Shown piece by piece: positions 17,900-26,606 of a stretch of 64,000 nucleotides of DNA (position 1 is its first letter; the number at the start of each line of letters is the position of its first letter). The notes beneath the pieces were generated by a model that searched no databases, had not been told where the DNA came from, and saw only the letters and a list, made by a program, of their open reading frames with translations. The stretch covers positions 2,168,517 to 2,232,516 of the forward strand of contig CP062796.1 in assembly GCA_018208355.1 (NCBI GenBank). The letters are read 5' to 3'. This DNA is from Candidatus Fermentithermobacillus carboniphilus. Its GTDB lineage: Bacteria > Bacillota > Sulfobacillia > Fermentithermobacillales > Fermentithermobacillaceae. Made by a program: the position numbers and the translations under genes.

Positions 17900-19078
17900 T
17901 TGAGGCGAGCGGTAATCGTTAGCGCGGTGAGGACAGCGATAGGCGCATTCGGAGGGTCACTCTCGAGCGTGCCTGCGGTTGAGTTGGGGGCGACTGTCAT
18001 TAGGGAAGCGATCAGGAGAGCAGGGATCGAGGCCGGATCTTTGGACGAAGTTATAATGGGGAATGTTCTTCAGGCTGGACAGGGGATGAACGTCGCCCGT
18101 CAAGCGGCGCTGAGGGCCGGTGTTCCCGCGGAAATCCCCTGTATGACGGTGAACAAAGTATGCGGTTCCGGGTTGAAGTCGGTGATCCTGGCCGCCCAGG
18201 CCATCGCGTGCGGAGATGCCGAGGCTGTCGTTGCCGGAGGGACCGAGAATATGGACATGGCCCCATACCTTGTACCGAAAGCCCGTTACGGCTACAGGAT
18301 GGGCCACGCGGAGCTGGTGGATGACATGATCGCGGACGGGTTGTGGTGTGTCTTCACTAACGTCCACATGGGTGTCACTGCCGAGATCGTGGCGGAAAGA
18401 TGGGGGATTACCAGGGAGATGCAGGATGAGTACGCTGCAAAGAGCCAGAACAAGGCCGAGGCGGCCATAAAAGCCGGCAAGTTCAGCGACGAGATCGTTC
18501 CGGTAGAGATTCCCCAGAAGAAAGGACCTCCCGTGATATTTTCTCAGGATGAGCACCCGAGGTTCGGGACTACCGTCGAGAAACTATCCGCGCTGAGGCC
18601 CGCATTCAAGAAAGACGGGACCGTGACCGCCGGAAACGCCTCGGGGATAAATGACGGTGCCGCGGCCCTCGTCCTGTTGTCGGAAGAAAAGGCTGAAAAA
18701 CTGGGGTTGGAACCTCTTGCGTGCGTCAGGGTCTACGCTTCTGCCGGGGTGGCTCCCGAGATTATGGGTATAGGGCCCGTCCCTGCCACGAAGAAAGTGC
18801 TGGAAAAGGCCGGGCTTTCTATCGATGATCTGGACCTTTATGAGGTCAACGAAGCGTTCGCGGCCACCAGCATCGCGGTGGCCAAAGAACTAGGCCTCGA
18901 TGCGGAAAAACTGAACGTGAACGGTGGGGCGATAGCCCTGGGCCACCCCATCGGCGCCAGCGGCGCCAGGATCCTTGTGACGCTCCTCCATGAGATGAAA
19001 AAACGAAACTCCAAACGCGGCCTTGCCACCATGTGTATCGGGGGAGGCATTGGTATCGCTCTTTTGGTTGAAAGGTAA
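17900..19078 (+). CDS. atoB: Acetyl-CoA acetyltransferase (thiolase)
   Basis: Cytosolic thiolase that cleaves acetoacetyl-CoA to two acetyl-CoA or runs in reverse. The nucleophilic Cys is in [12 protein letters not shown] (about residue 87), the catalytic His in [17 protein letters not shown], and the second Cys in [11 protein letters not shown]. Length 392 is standard. It begins with TTG 17900 behind GGGAGGAGGAG. It is last in the ato-type operon, so imported acid would be activated by the CoA-transferase and then split by this enzyme. Downstream lies an inverted-repeat region before the convergent ABC operon. Confidence 0.96.
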   Translation: MRRAVIVSAVRTAIGAFGGSLSSVPAVELGATVIREAIRRAGIEAGSLDEVIMGNVLQAGQGMNVARQAALRAGVPAEIPCMTVNKVCGSGLKSVILAAQAIACGDAEAVVAGGTENMDMAPYLVPKARYGYRMGHAELVDDMIADGLWCVFTNVHMGVTAEIVAERWGITREMQDEYAAKSQNKAEAAIKAGKFSDEIVPVEIPQKKGPPVIFSQDEHPRFGTTVEKLSALRPAFKKDGTVTAGNASGINDGAAALVLLSEEKAEKLGLEPLACVRVYASAGVAPEIMGIGPVPATKKVLEKAGLSIDDLDLYEVNEAFAATSIAVAKELGLDAEKLNVNGGAIALGHPIGASGARILVTLLHEMKKRNSKRGLATMCIGGGIGIALLVER

Positions 19079-19103
19079 GGTAGGTATCGACAGTTCGAGA
19101 AAC

Positions 19104-19208
19104 TGCGGGCCGGATCCTTTTTCGTGCGCCCGTTCCAGAGTGGTCGGCAAGGTCGTTTTCGGGCGCGCAGCCAGACAGGGGTGGAGCTTTTTGAGGACCC
19201 GGCCCGCA
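19104..19208. repeat. Long nested inverted repeat between convergent operons
   Basis: Outer arms 19104-19117 and 19195-19208 are 14 bases long and complementary at 13 positions (TGCGGGCCGG core). Inside them, near-complementary arms lie at 19123-19131 (GTGCGCCCG) and 19160-19168 (CGGGCGCGC). T-runs follow the left outer arm and precede the right outer arm. It sits exactly between the thiolase gene and the convergent ABC operon, so a two-way terminator or a small degenerate mobile element are the main options. Confidence 0.55.
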
Positions 19209-19232
19209 ATATCTTACGCTGTAGCCCAACGC

Positions 19233-20057
19233 TCAAAGCGGCTTGAGATCCATCTGCCGTGACCTCTGCACTTCTTCTGAAAGCAGGTGCCACACCTCTT
19301 TGTATAGCTCGATGAAGTGCGGGTTCGACCTGAGAGAAATTATGTCTCTGGGTCGTTCCAGGTCGACTTCGATGATCTTTTTGACCTGCCCGGGTTGGGC
19401 GGTCATGACGAGGAGCCTGTCTCCCAGGACCAGTGCCTCGTCGACGCTGTGAGTGATGAATATGGTGGTCTTGCCTGTGCCCTCCCAGATCTGCATGAGT
19501 TCCTTCTGCAGGATCAGGCGGTTTTGCTCGTCCAGGAGCCCGAACGGCTCATCCATGAGGAGGATTTCCGGGTCTGCCGCGAAGGCTCTGGCGACGTTGA
19601 CCCTCTGTTTCATTCCTCCGGAAAGCTGGTGAGGGTAACAGTATCTGAAGGCCAGAAGGCCGGTCATCTTCAGAAGGTGATGAACTTTTTCATCGCGAAC
19701 TGCTTTCGGGACCCCCTGCATGTCAAGCCCGTAACCTACGTTTTTCTCCACGGTCATCCACGGAAATATCGAATCGGTCTGAAAGACCATTGAAGTAAGT
19801 GGACGGTTCACGCGGCGACGCCGGATGATTACCTTCCCTCCAGTCTGCCGTTCCAAACCGGCGATTATCCTGAGCAAAGTAGTCTTGCCGCATCCCGAAG
19901 GTCCTACTATGCATAGAAACTCTCCTTCATTCACGACGATGTTCAGGTCCTTGATCGCCGCAAAATAGCTTTTGCCCTTCCGGAATGTCTTAGTGAGGTT
20001 TTCGATCCTTATCGCGACAGCGTCAGGGTTGACCGTATCTTCCGTCAATGGTTCCAT
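19233..20057 (-). CDS. ABC transporter ATP-binding protein, NitT/TauT (SsuB/TauB) type
   Basis: Cytosolic ATPase of an importer. Walker A is GPSGCGKTT, the signature is LSGGMKQR, Walker B is ILLMDEPFG followed by LLDEQ, and the switch His is in IFITHSVDEA. At 274 residues it is normal for the SsuB/TauB family. The ATG is at 20057, 19 bases after the permease stop. Order on the minus strand is binding protein, permease, ATPase. Substrates of the family include nitrate, sulfonates, taurine and thiamine precursors; none can be chosen here. Confidence 0.94.
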   Translation of the reverse strand: MEPLTEDTVNPDAVAIRIENLTKTFRKGKSYFAAIKDLNIVVNEGEFLCIVGPSGCGKTTLLRIIAGLERQTGGKVIIRRRRVNRPLTSMVFQTDSIFPWMTVEKNVGYGLDMQGVPKAVRDEKVHHLLKMTGLLAFRYCYPHQLSGGMKQRVNVARAFAADPEILLMDEPFGLLDEQNRLILQKELMQIWEGTGKTTIFITHSVDEALVLGDRLLVMTAQPGQVKKIIEVDLERPRDIISLRSNPHFIELYKEVWHLLSEEVQRSRQMDLKPL

Positions 20058-20076
20058 TGAAGACCCTCCGTAAGCC

Positions 20077-20919
20077 CTACCTGTCCTTCCAGGGTATGAT
20101 CAGTTTCTCTAACCAGTCCAATGCGTGGGAGAAAATGTAACCGAGGAAGGCCAGGGTTATGAGCGCTGAAAACATTCTTTCTATGTCGAACATGTCGTAG
20201 GCCCTCCAGACCATCCACCCGACGCCGGCCTGGGCAGCTGAAAGCTCGGCTGCGACGATTAGGAGGAGCGCCGTGCCCATCCCAAGTTTGAGTCCCGCGA
20301 AGACCATCGGCAGTGAGCCGGGAAGGGCCACCGTCAGGTAAAACTGGCACCGGGAGGCGCCGAAATTCTTTGCCACGTCCAGGTAAATTGGATCTATGTT
20401 CAGGACCCCGGTCATGGAGTTGATTAGTACCAGGTAAAATACGCCGATGGCTATCGTGAATACTTTAGATGGTTCTCCGAGCCCGAACACTATCAGGATG
20501 AGCGGCATTATGGCTAGCTTGGGGATCGGGAAAGTGCTTGCCACGAGCGGCATCAGGCACACTCGCACCGGAGGGAATAATCCCATCGATAAACCCAGGA
20601 CTACTCCCGGAACTGCCCCGCACAAAAACCCGAGGATAATCCTTTCCATGCTGACCAGGGTGTGCCTCAAGAGCTCTCCGGACCGGACCAATGGCACGAT
20701 TGTTTCAAATATTAGGGAGGGCCTGGAGAACAACCGAACGTCGATGACGCCGGCGCGGGATAGGACCTCCCAGAGGACAAGTATGAGCGATGGGGAGAGG
20801 AAAGCGATGATATGTCCCAGGACCTTACGATTGAGAAGACCTGCGGCGGGTTCTTGTGCTTCCTCAAGGACCACCGCCTGACCCAAAACCCTCGTTTCCT
20901 GCGCCCGCTCGGTGCTCAC
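20077..20919 (-). CDS. ABC transporter permease, NitT/TauT (SsuC) type
   Basis: Membrane subunit of the importer. A cytosolic N-terminus of about 30 residues precedes about six hydrophobic segments. The EAA-type loop appears as VAKNFGASRCQFYLTVALPGSLP (ATPase contact). At 280 residues it fits the SsuC/TauC family. ATG 20919 has GGAGGG upstream on the minus strand. It lies 29 bases after the binding-protein stop. Confidence 0.92.
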   Translation of the reverse strand: MSTERAQETRVLGQAVVLEEAQEPAAGLLNRKVLGHIIAFLSPSLILVLWEVLSRAGVIDVRLFSRPSLIFETIVPLVRSGELLRHTLVSMERIILGFLCGAVPGVVLGLSMGLFPPVRVCLMPLVASTFPIPKLAIMPLILIVFGLGEPSKVFTIAIGVFYLVLINSMTGVLNIDPIYLDVAKNFGASRCQFYLTVALPGSLPMVFAGLKLGMGTALLLIVAAELSAAQAGVGWMVWRAYDMFDIERMFSALITLAFLGYIFSHALDWLEKLIIPWKDR

Positions 20920-20948
20920 CTTCGACCCTCCTTTACTTACGTAAAAGG

Positions 20949-22046
20949 TTACTTCTGGTACTTGCCGAGGACTTTCAGGGCGTAGTCGACGTAAGAGTTA
21001 TCCACGGCTTTTTCCGCGGTGAGGTCGCCTTTGAGAAGGTCGCGGGCTTTGTACCAGTCAAGATCCATCTGTATACCTTTCATTCGGACATACCCGTCGG
21101 GGTTCAGCCCTGCGGGGTACATTTTCTCGAACAGGGCCGGATCTTTCACTGTAGAGTACTCCACGAGGATCTTGATGACCTCATCTTTATTCTTTCCTTT
21201 GAAAAATGCATCGTTGTAGTCCCTTATAGACTGGATATACGCTACCATGAACAGCCTGGCGACTTCCGGACGCTCGATCATGCTTTTCCCATACACTAAA
21301 AGCGCAGTTTGGGCATGGGGATCATACTCCGAAGGGTCCTTCCAGGGATCGGCAATTCCTTTGCTCACTGCCTGAGTTACGAAAGGCTCTATTACCATGC
21401 CCCCGTCGATGCTTTTGTTGGCAAGCGCCGCCACGATGTCGGGGAAAGACCTGATCACCTGGAGATCAACGTCTTTGGTGGTGAGGTTGGCTTTATTGAG
21501 GACCCTATCAAGCGCGATTTCGTCGAGAGAAGCCGTGCCCACGATGGCCAGTTTTCGCCCTTTGAGGTCGGCGTAGTCCTTTATCTGGTCCACAAGATCC
21601 TTCCGGATCAACAACCGGTAGTAACCTTGTCCTGGGACGTTGGTTCCTTTATCTGCGACGATCTTAACGGGTATGTCCCTTAGCATGGCGTTGAACAGCC
21701 CCGAGGCCGTGACTGTGCACCCCACGTCGAGCTGGCCCGCTGCAAGCGCGTTGATCATGTCCTGGCCCGTGGCGAACTGCGTCATTTCTATCTCTATGCC
21801 AAGTTCCTTATAGTAACCTTTTGCCACTCCTATCAGGACGCCTGCGTCGGTTACGGCCTGCTTGAGTCCTACAGTTACCTTTGCGGGCGGCGAAAGCGGT
21901 TTTACGAGTTTAGAGAGTTTTGTTCCTGTTTGGGATTTTGTCCCGGTGCCCGCCTCGTTCACATCTTTTCGTGCGCACCCGCCGAGGGTGAGCGCCAAGA
22001 GAGTGACCGCACAGATAAGAGCTACAAGTGAGAGAAAACGTTTCAA
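20949..22046 (-). CDS. ABC transporter substrate-binding lipoprotein, SsuA/NMT1-like
   Basis: Extracytoplasmic binding protein of the importer. A signal peptide with lipobox LTLGGC (about residues 19-24) indicates a lipid anchor. The mature part has the NMT1/SsuA-like start VTVGLKQAVTDAGVLIGVAKGYYKELG and the typical GQLDVGC segment. The product is 365 residues. It is first in its operon and divergent from the aldo/keto reductase gene, with about 180 bases between them. Ligand is not determinable; family members bind sulfonates, nitrate, or pyrimidine-type compounds. Confidence 0.92.
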   Translation of the reverse strand: MKRFLSLVALICAVTLLALTLGGCARKDVNEAGTGTKSQTGTKLSKLVKPLSPPAKVTVGLKQAVTDAGVLIGVAKGYYKELGIEIEMTQFATGQDMINALAAGQLDVGCTVTASGLFNAMLRDIPVKIVADKGTNVPGQGYYRLLIRKDLVDQIKDYADLKGRKLAIVGTASLDEIALDRVLNKANLTTKDVDLQVIRSFPDIVAALANKSIDGGMVIEPFVTQAVSKGIADPWKDPSEYDPHAQTALLVYGKSMIERPEVARLFMVAYIQSIRDYNDAFFKGKNKDEVIKILVEYSTVKDPALFEKMYPAGLNPDGYVRMKGIQMDLDWYKARDLLKGDLTAEKAVDNSYVDYALKVLGKYQK

Positions 22047-22224
22047 GGTGTAACCCTCCCCCAGATATTCTCAGGTCATCTTACGTCGGCGTTTTTTGAG
22101 GTGTGCGTGGAGAAAAAGAGTAGGACAGGTTGAAGTGGTTGTGGCCAGAGCCACCTAATACCTTGTGAGTGCCAAAGATACATTGGATAATAAGATTAAA
22201 CCGTAAACCGGAGGCATCGTTAAA

Positions 22225-23181
22225 TTGGAGCGAAGGGAACTTGGAAAGACAGGTCTTGTGGTCACGGAGCTATGCTTCGGGGTCCTGCCGATGGGACCGA
22301 ACCAGTTCAGTCTTGAACCGGAGAAGGGAGGCGAGCTTATCCGGGAAGGGATCCTCAACGGTATCAACTTCCTGGATACGGCCCAATCTTACAGGACGTA
22401 CCCGCACATAAAGTTTGCACTGGATGGCCTGAAAGACGCGGGGAGCGAGGTGGTTATAGCCACCAAGTCGGCTGCAAAGACCTATGAAGAGATGGAGCAG
22501 GCAGTTGAAGAGGCGCGCAAAGCCCTGGACAGGGACGTCATCGACATATTTCACCTCCATGCCGCCCGGGTGGACGCGGGCGTGTTCAAGGAGCGAGCGG
22601 GTGCGCTGGAATGCCTCGTTGACATGAAGGCCAAGGGTATCGTGAGGGCAGTGGGGATCTCGACCCACTCGGTGGAAGTGGTGAGAAAGGCCGCGGAAAT
22701 ACCGGAGATCGACGTGGTGTTTCCCATAATCAACATCGAGGGTCTCGGTATCCTCCACGGCACCAGAGATGACATGGCCCGCGCCATCGTTGACGCGGCG
22801 GAATCGGGGAAAGGCCTTTACGCCATGAAAGCCCTGGGTGGCGGGAATCTACTATCTGACAGGGAAAAGGCCATCAACTATGTTCGGAACCTTAGGGGCA
22901 TAACCTCGGTTGCCGTGGGAATGGTAAGCTACGACGAACTTGAGATGAACCTCTTGATATTCAACGGGCAAAAGGTGCCTGAAGATCTTGCCAGAAGGAC
23001 CGTCCGCACGAAACGCCTGGTTATCCAGGCATTTTGCAGGGGTTGCGGGACTTGCGTGAAGATCTGCCCTAACGGGGCAATGACTGTCGTTGATGGTAAA
23101 GCCCACAACGACCGCGAGAAATGCATTCTGTGCGGTTACTGTGCGCCTGTATGCCCGGAGTTCGCTATAAGGTTGGTTTAG
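22225..23181 (+). CDS. Aldo/keto reductase with C-terminal 2x[4Fe-4S] ferredoxin domain
   Basis: Redox enzyme combining an aldo/keto reductase barrel (about residues 1-255) with a ferredoxin tail. Likely catalytic residues of the AKR tetrad are visible: Asp in FLDTAQ and the following Tyr, Lys in IATKS, and His in FHLHAAR. The tail has two CxxCxxCxxxC clusters, CRGCGTCVKICP and CILCGYCAPVCP. TTG 22225 has CGGAGG upstream. A second gene of the same build lies at 36156-37106. Such fused enzymes are common in anaerobes and of largely unknown substrate; electron transfer between NAD(P)H or substrate and ferredoxin is inferred. Confidence 0.92.
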   Translation: MERRELGKTGLVVTELCFGVLPMGPNQFSLEPEKGGELIREGILNGINFLDTAQSYRTYPHIKFALDGLKDAGSEVVIATKSAAKTYEEMEQAVEEARKALDRDVIDIFHLHAARVDAGVFKERAGALECLVDMKAKGIVRAVGISTHSVEVVRKAAEIPEIDVVFPIINIEGLGILHGTRDDMARAIVDAAESGKGLYAMKALGGGNLLSDREKAINYVRNLRGITSVAVGMVSYDELEMNLLIFNGQKVPEDLARRTVRTKRLVIQAFCRGCGTCVKICPNGAMTVVDGKAHNDREKCILCGYCAPVCPEFAIRLV

Positions 23182-23216
23182 TTATCTTTGGCTGGATGAT
23201 GAGAGGGACGGTAGAC

Positions 23217-23921
23217 TTGACGGGCACACTTATCAATGTCGGAACTGTATTGTTAGGAAGCCTTGCAGGTACGTTACTCGGAAACCGGTTACCTGACAGG
23301 ATGCGCCTCACGGTCATGGACGGGCTTGGCCTCGCAACAGTGGTCATCGGCGCGAAGATGGCTTTGGCCACTTCCAATATTCTCATAGTGCTCGGTAGCC
23401 TCATACTCGGGGGGATGCTCGGGGAGTTCCTGGACATCGACTCTGCCGTGAACAACCTGGGAAAATGGGTCGAGACGAGAGCTCTCGGCAAGAACCCGAA
23501 CTCTTCGGGATCAAACGGAAAGTTCGCCAGGGGATTTGTCAGCGCTTCGCTGCTTTTTTGCGTGGGTCCAATGGCGATCATGGGGTCGATACAGGACGGT
23601 TTGACGGGGGATTTCAGCACTCTCGCGGTAAAAGCAACTCTGGATGGTTTTGCGGCGCTGGCCTTTGCTTCCTCTCTGGGACCGGGAGTTGGGTTTTCGG
23701 CACTTTCGGTCCTGGTCTACCAGGGACTCATCACCCTGGGGGCCGGGTTCTTTCAGGGTATACTGACAGAACCCATGGTAAACGAATTGACGGCCACGGG
23801 AGGGCTACTGATCCTCGCCATTGGCCTTGGCCTTCTCGAACTGAAGAAAGTCAGAGTGGCCAACCTCCTGCCGGCCATATTCCTCGCGCCGTTTATCTAT
23901 TACATTACGAGCCTTTTGTAA
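23217..23921 (+). CDS. DUF554 family membrane protein (YdfK-like)
   Basis: Integral membrane protein of unknown function. It shows about six hydrophobic segments and the conserved GTLINVG at the N-terminus, EFLDID near residue 65 and CVGPMAIMGSIQDGL near 115-130, all usual for DUF554. The open frame runs back to 23121. TTG 23217 is preferred because it gives the family's normal N-terminus and has an AGAGGG eight bases upstream; ATG 23196 or 23199 are alternatives. It follows the aldo/keto reductase by 35 bases, probably in one transcript. Confidence 0.88.
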   Translation: MTGTLINVGTVLLGSLAGTLLGNRLPDRMRLTVMDGLGLATVVIGAKMALATSNILIVLGSLILGGMLGEFLDIDSAVNNLGKWVETRALGKNPNSSGSNGKFARGFVSASLLFCVGPMAIMGSIQDGLTGDFSTLAVKATLDGFAALAFASSLGPGVGFSALSVLVYQGLITLGAGFFQGILTEPMVNELTATGGLLILAIGLGLLELKKVRVANLLPAIFLAPFIYYITSLL

Positions 23922-23965
23922 GGGACATTGCCGCCAGCCGGTGGGCGCCCAAAGGGTGCCGGGTA

Positions 23966-23974
23966 TGCTATAAT
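23966..23974 (+). promoter_or_regulatory. Candidate extended -10 promoter for the MFS gene
   Basis: TGCTATAAT is a perfect extended -10 (TGn-TATAAT). No good -35 hexamer is seen, which is tolerated by extended -10 promoters. It lies 130 bases before the MFS transporter start. Confidence 0.4.
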
Positions 23975-24104
23975 CTAATATTGATGTTCTAAAGCCGTTG
24001 ACGAATATCTGTATCCCCAGGGTCAACCTCGCTTTCTGCGACGGACCGGCAGCCGCCACAGACGCGACTGACTCAGGGTGAGGATGGGGAACAGGGGGAA
24101 GGGC

Positions 24105-25466
24105 ATGGGGCGGCTCAAGACTGCGGTCGGTACTGTACTCGAGGATTTGCGCCAGAGAGATGTTGAACGTGCGCGCGAGCCCGATGTCTGCAAAACCGAC
24201 AGAAATATCCGCATCAATGTCTACCACGGTATCGTCAGCATCATATCTGTCAACCTGGCTGCCCCTTTCATAGGCATATTCGCCGTAAAATTGGGTGCAT
24301 CCAACTTTGAGGTCGGACTTTTGTCGTCAGGGCCAGCCCTGGTGAGCCTCCTCTCCATGATCCCCGGGGGCAAGTTCATAGACCGGCGTCCCGATCAGAA
24401 ACGGATACTGGGACGCCTCATATTCTTGCAAAGACTTTTCTACCTGTTCATAGCTACCATCCCGTTCTTCACTTCCGATTCGCGGGCGCCCCTTCTGGTT
24501 GCCGCGGTAGCCCTCATGAACATGCCAGCCTCCATAGCGAACGTCGGGTGGCAGGCATTCATCTCGAGGATAGTGCCTCCTGCGCGGCGGGCTGAGGCGT
24601 TTGCGTCCAGAAACCGGCTGATGAACCTGGTGGGGACGCTCGTAGTGTTACTTACAGGTAGAATCATAGACGTCGTAGGGTTTCCACTGGGATACCAGAT
24701 AGTGTTCGCGGCTGCCTTCGTCGTGGCGTTGGTGGAAATTTGGGTCTTCAACCACATCGACGATAGCACGGCCAAGTCATATGGTCCGGCGGATATCCTA
24801 ACACCGGATAAAGCCTCGAAAGGGGTGCTCGCTTCCATAGTTGACGATATCAGGCAAATCTTCAGGCAGGGGCCTTTCAAGCGTTACCTGCTCGCCTCGG
24901 CCGTCTTCTATTTTGCCTGGCAGACTCCCTGGCCTCTGTTCACCTTGTACCAGGTCAAAGTCCTCGGCGCTAACAATCTGTGGGTGAGTCTCTTGAACCT
25001 GGCCAATACAGGTGGTTCGCTCGTAGGCTACGGGTTCTGGGTACGAATGATGAATAAGCACGGGAACCTGAAAACCCTCTTTATGTCCAGTATATGGATA
25101 TTCATCGTACCTCTCGTGTACGGCTTCTCGCACAGCCTAACCACCGTCGCCGTGTTCAACCTTCTCACGGGAGCCATCTTTTCCGGAGTGAACCTAGCCC
25201 TTTTTAACGCCCTCCTCGAGGTGACTCCCGAAGAAAACAAGGCCACCTACATCGCGTACTACACCACGGCCGTGAACGGTTCTGCCATTCTGGCTCCCAT
25301 GGCCGGGGTTGCCCTCCTCGATGCACTGGGCTTTTTCTGGGCGTTCATGGTGTGCGCTGCACTCAGGATCGCGGGGAGCCTGACGTTCTTGGTTGTGAAC
25401 TACCTCGAGAGGAGGACCTCGTCCAGGCCCAGCGCGACGACAGGCACGGCAGTCCCGGCCTCTTAG
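24105..25466 (+). CDS. Major facilitator superfamily transporter
   Basis: Membrane transporter with about twelve hydrophobic segments. The first half shows the MFS loop 2-3 motif as GGKFIDRRPDQKR (about residue 85-97). The N-terminus has about 45 hydrophilic residues before the first segment. The open frame starts at 24078, but ATG 24105 has an AGGGGG six bases upstream and is chosen; ATG 24084 is also possible. The central cytosolic loop precedes a second-half repeat beginning around FKRYLLASA. Substrate unknown. Confidence 0.9.
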   Translation: MGRLKTAVGTVLEDLRQRDVERAREPDVCKTDRNIRINVYHGIVSIISVNLAAPFIGIFAVKLGASNFEVGLLSSGPALVSLLSMIPGGKFIDRRPDQKRILGRLIFLQRLFYLFIATIPFFTSDSRAPLLVAAVALMNMPASIANVGWQAFISRIVPPARRAEAFASRNRLMNLVGTLVVLLTGRIIDVVGFPLGYQIVFAAAFVVALVEIWVFNHIDDSTAKSYGPADILTPDKASKGVLASIVDDIRQIFRQGPFKRYLLASAVFYFAWQTPWPLFTLYQVKVLGANNLWVSLLNLANTGGSLVGYGFWVRMMNKHGNLKTLFMSSIWIFIVPLVYGFSHSLTTVAVFNLLTGAIFSGVNLALFNALLEVTPEENKATYIAYYTTAVNGSAILAPMAGVALLDALGFFWAFMVCAALRIAGSLTFLVVNYLERRTSSRPSATTGTAVPAS

Positions 25467-25576
25467 GAGATTCTGCTTATATCTTCCGGATTGTGGCAGG
25501 TATTTCACGACCCGGGTCAGAAGATCAACGCGAAAGACTGTCTCCGCACACCACGCAAAGATAGGGGGTGTTCTAG

Positions 25577-26293
25577 GTGGGTGCGACACAGCCTGTGAGG
25601 GTCCCGGGGACGGGGCTTTCGCGTGCTGCAGGTTTCTTGCGTCTTATGTTTTGGGCGATAGCCTACATCCTGCTGGTCCCGGTGGTTGTTTTGACTGTTC
25701 TGTGGGGAGCGGTGACCTATTTCCCGGAGCCCACGAAAAGACTTCTGGGACCGGTTTTTGAGGCGATCGTACCGGCCTCCTCTTCCAACCTGGAAACCCG
25801 CGTCAAGGAGGAAGTATCCAGGTATTTTTCTCAGGTAGAAACCGAGGTAACAAGACTCAAGGACAACATTTCCGCTCTGGAGGAGCGACTTTCTCTCGTT
25901 GAAAAGTCGGTAAGCGCTCAAGGGGCGACCTCCAAAGAGGATCAAACTGGAGAAAGCCCTGGGTCCCAGGGCATTTCCGCCAGCGAGGTCTCTCGCGTTA
26001 TTGTGGAGAAATCACGGGTTTTCACGGCCCTCGCCGCTCTCACCACCGCCAGGGTCGAGTATCTCCAGGGGAACAAGGGGTCCGCTCTCCGGGAAGTGCG
26101 GTTGGCCCAGGCTGTCCTGGGCAGCACATCCGGGCTTTCCGGCGAGATCGACGACATGCTGTCGAGGGCCGCGACGGAGGTGTCAAAAGACTCTCCTTCC
26201 GCCCAGGACTGGCTTTCCCTTGTGTGGCACCGGATATTCCAGGAGGTAGCGGAGGATAAGACGGCCGAGTCAAAAACCGCGAAGACAGAGTGA
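25577..26293 (+). CDS. Uncharacterised membrane-anchored coiled-coil protein
   Basis: I do not recognise a family. The 238-residue product has one strong hydrophobic segment at about residues 21-45, then a coiled-coil-rich region (about 68-115, heptads with Leu and Val), a polar linker and a C-terminal helical domain (about 135-215) that resembles a short helical repeat (RVEYLQGNKGSALREVRLA). Topology is probably N-in with the bulk outside or in the cytosol as a single-anchor protein. GTG 25577 follows GGGGG by eight bases. It stands alone upstream of the SAM riboswitch. Confidence 0.75.
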   Translation: MGATQPVRVPGTGLSRAAGFLRLMFWAIAYILLVPVVVLTVLWGAVTYFPEPTKRLLGPVFEAIVPASSSNLETRVKEEVSRYFSQVETEVTRLKDNISALEERLSLVEKSVSAQGATSKEDQTGESPGSQGISASEVSRVIVEKSRVFTALAALTTARVEYLQGNKGSALREVRLAQAVLGSTSGLSGEIDDMLSRAATEVSKDSPSAQDWLSLVWHRIFQEVAEDKTAESKTAKTE

Positions 26294-26368
26294 GTTGGAT
26301 GCACCCTGATAGCCGCGGCCACTCTTGAGTTCCTCCCCGGGCTTCAGAAAATATTTTTGCGCGAAGTA

Positions 26369-26398
26369 TTGACAGCCGTCTTACCCGTATGCTACAAG
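26369..26398 (+). promoter_or_regulatory. metN: Sigma-A promoter for the metNIQ leader
   Basis: A perfect -35 TTGACA (26369-26374) is followed 18 bases later by TACAAG (26393-26398), which matches four of six -10 positions. The SAM-I riboswitch begins about 30 bases downstream, as expected for a leader transcript. Confidence 0.55.
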
Positions 26399-26428
26399 TT
26401 TGCCAATATAACTGAATATCCACTGGAC

Positions 26429-26542
26429 CTTATCCAGAGCAGGTGAGGGACTGGCCCGATGACCCTGCGGCAACCCGCACTTTTGGTGCGAAGGTGCCAA
26501 TTCCAGCAGAACCGGTCCAGAAAAACGGTTCTGACAGATAAG
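26429..26542 (+). ncRNA. SAM-I riboswitch (S box)
   Basis: The closing helix P1 is CTTATC (26429-26434) with GATAAG (26537-26542). Core S-box sequences are present in order: CCAGAGCAGGTGAGGGA, CTGGCCCGATGA, CGGCAACC, the GGTGCGAAGGTGCCAATTCC stretch split by a hairpin loop, GCAGAA and TGACAGATAAGG. It precedes a methionine-type ABC transporter. High S-adenosylmethionine should favour the terminator that follows. Confidence 0.97.
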
Positions 26543-26552
26543 GGGACGTAAG

Positions 26553-26582
26553 ATGCCTCTCTCTTGTCAGGGAGGCATTTTT
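26553..26582 (+). terminator. Rho-independent terminator, expression platform of the SAM riboswitch
   Basis: Stem ATGCCTC (26553-26559) with GAGGCAT (26572-26578), followed by TTTTT at 26578-26582. It begins ten bases after the riboswitch core and would stop transcription when SAM is bound. It ends directly against a possible ATG at 26583. Confidence 0.92.
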
Positions 26583-26606
26583 ATGTCCCGGGTGGAGGTG
26601 AAAATC

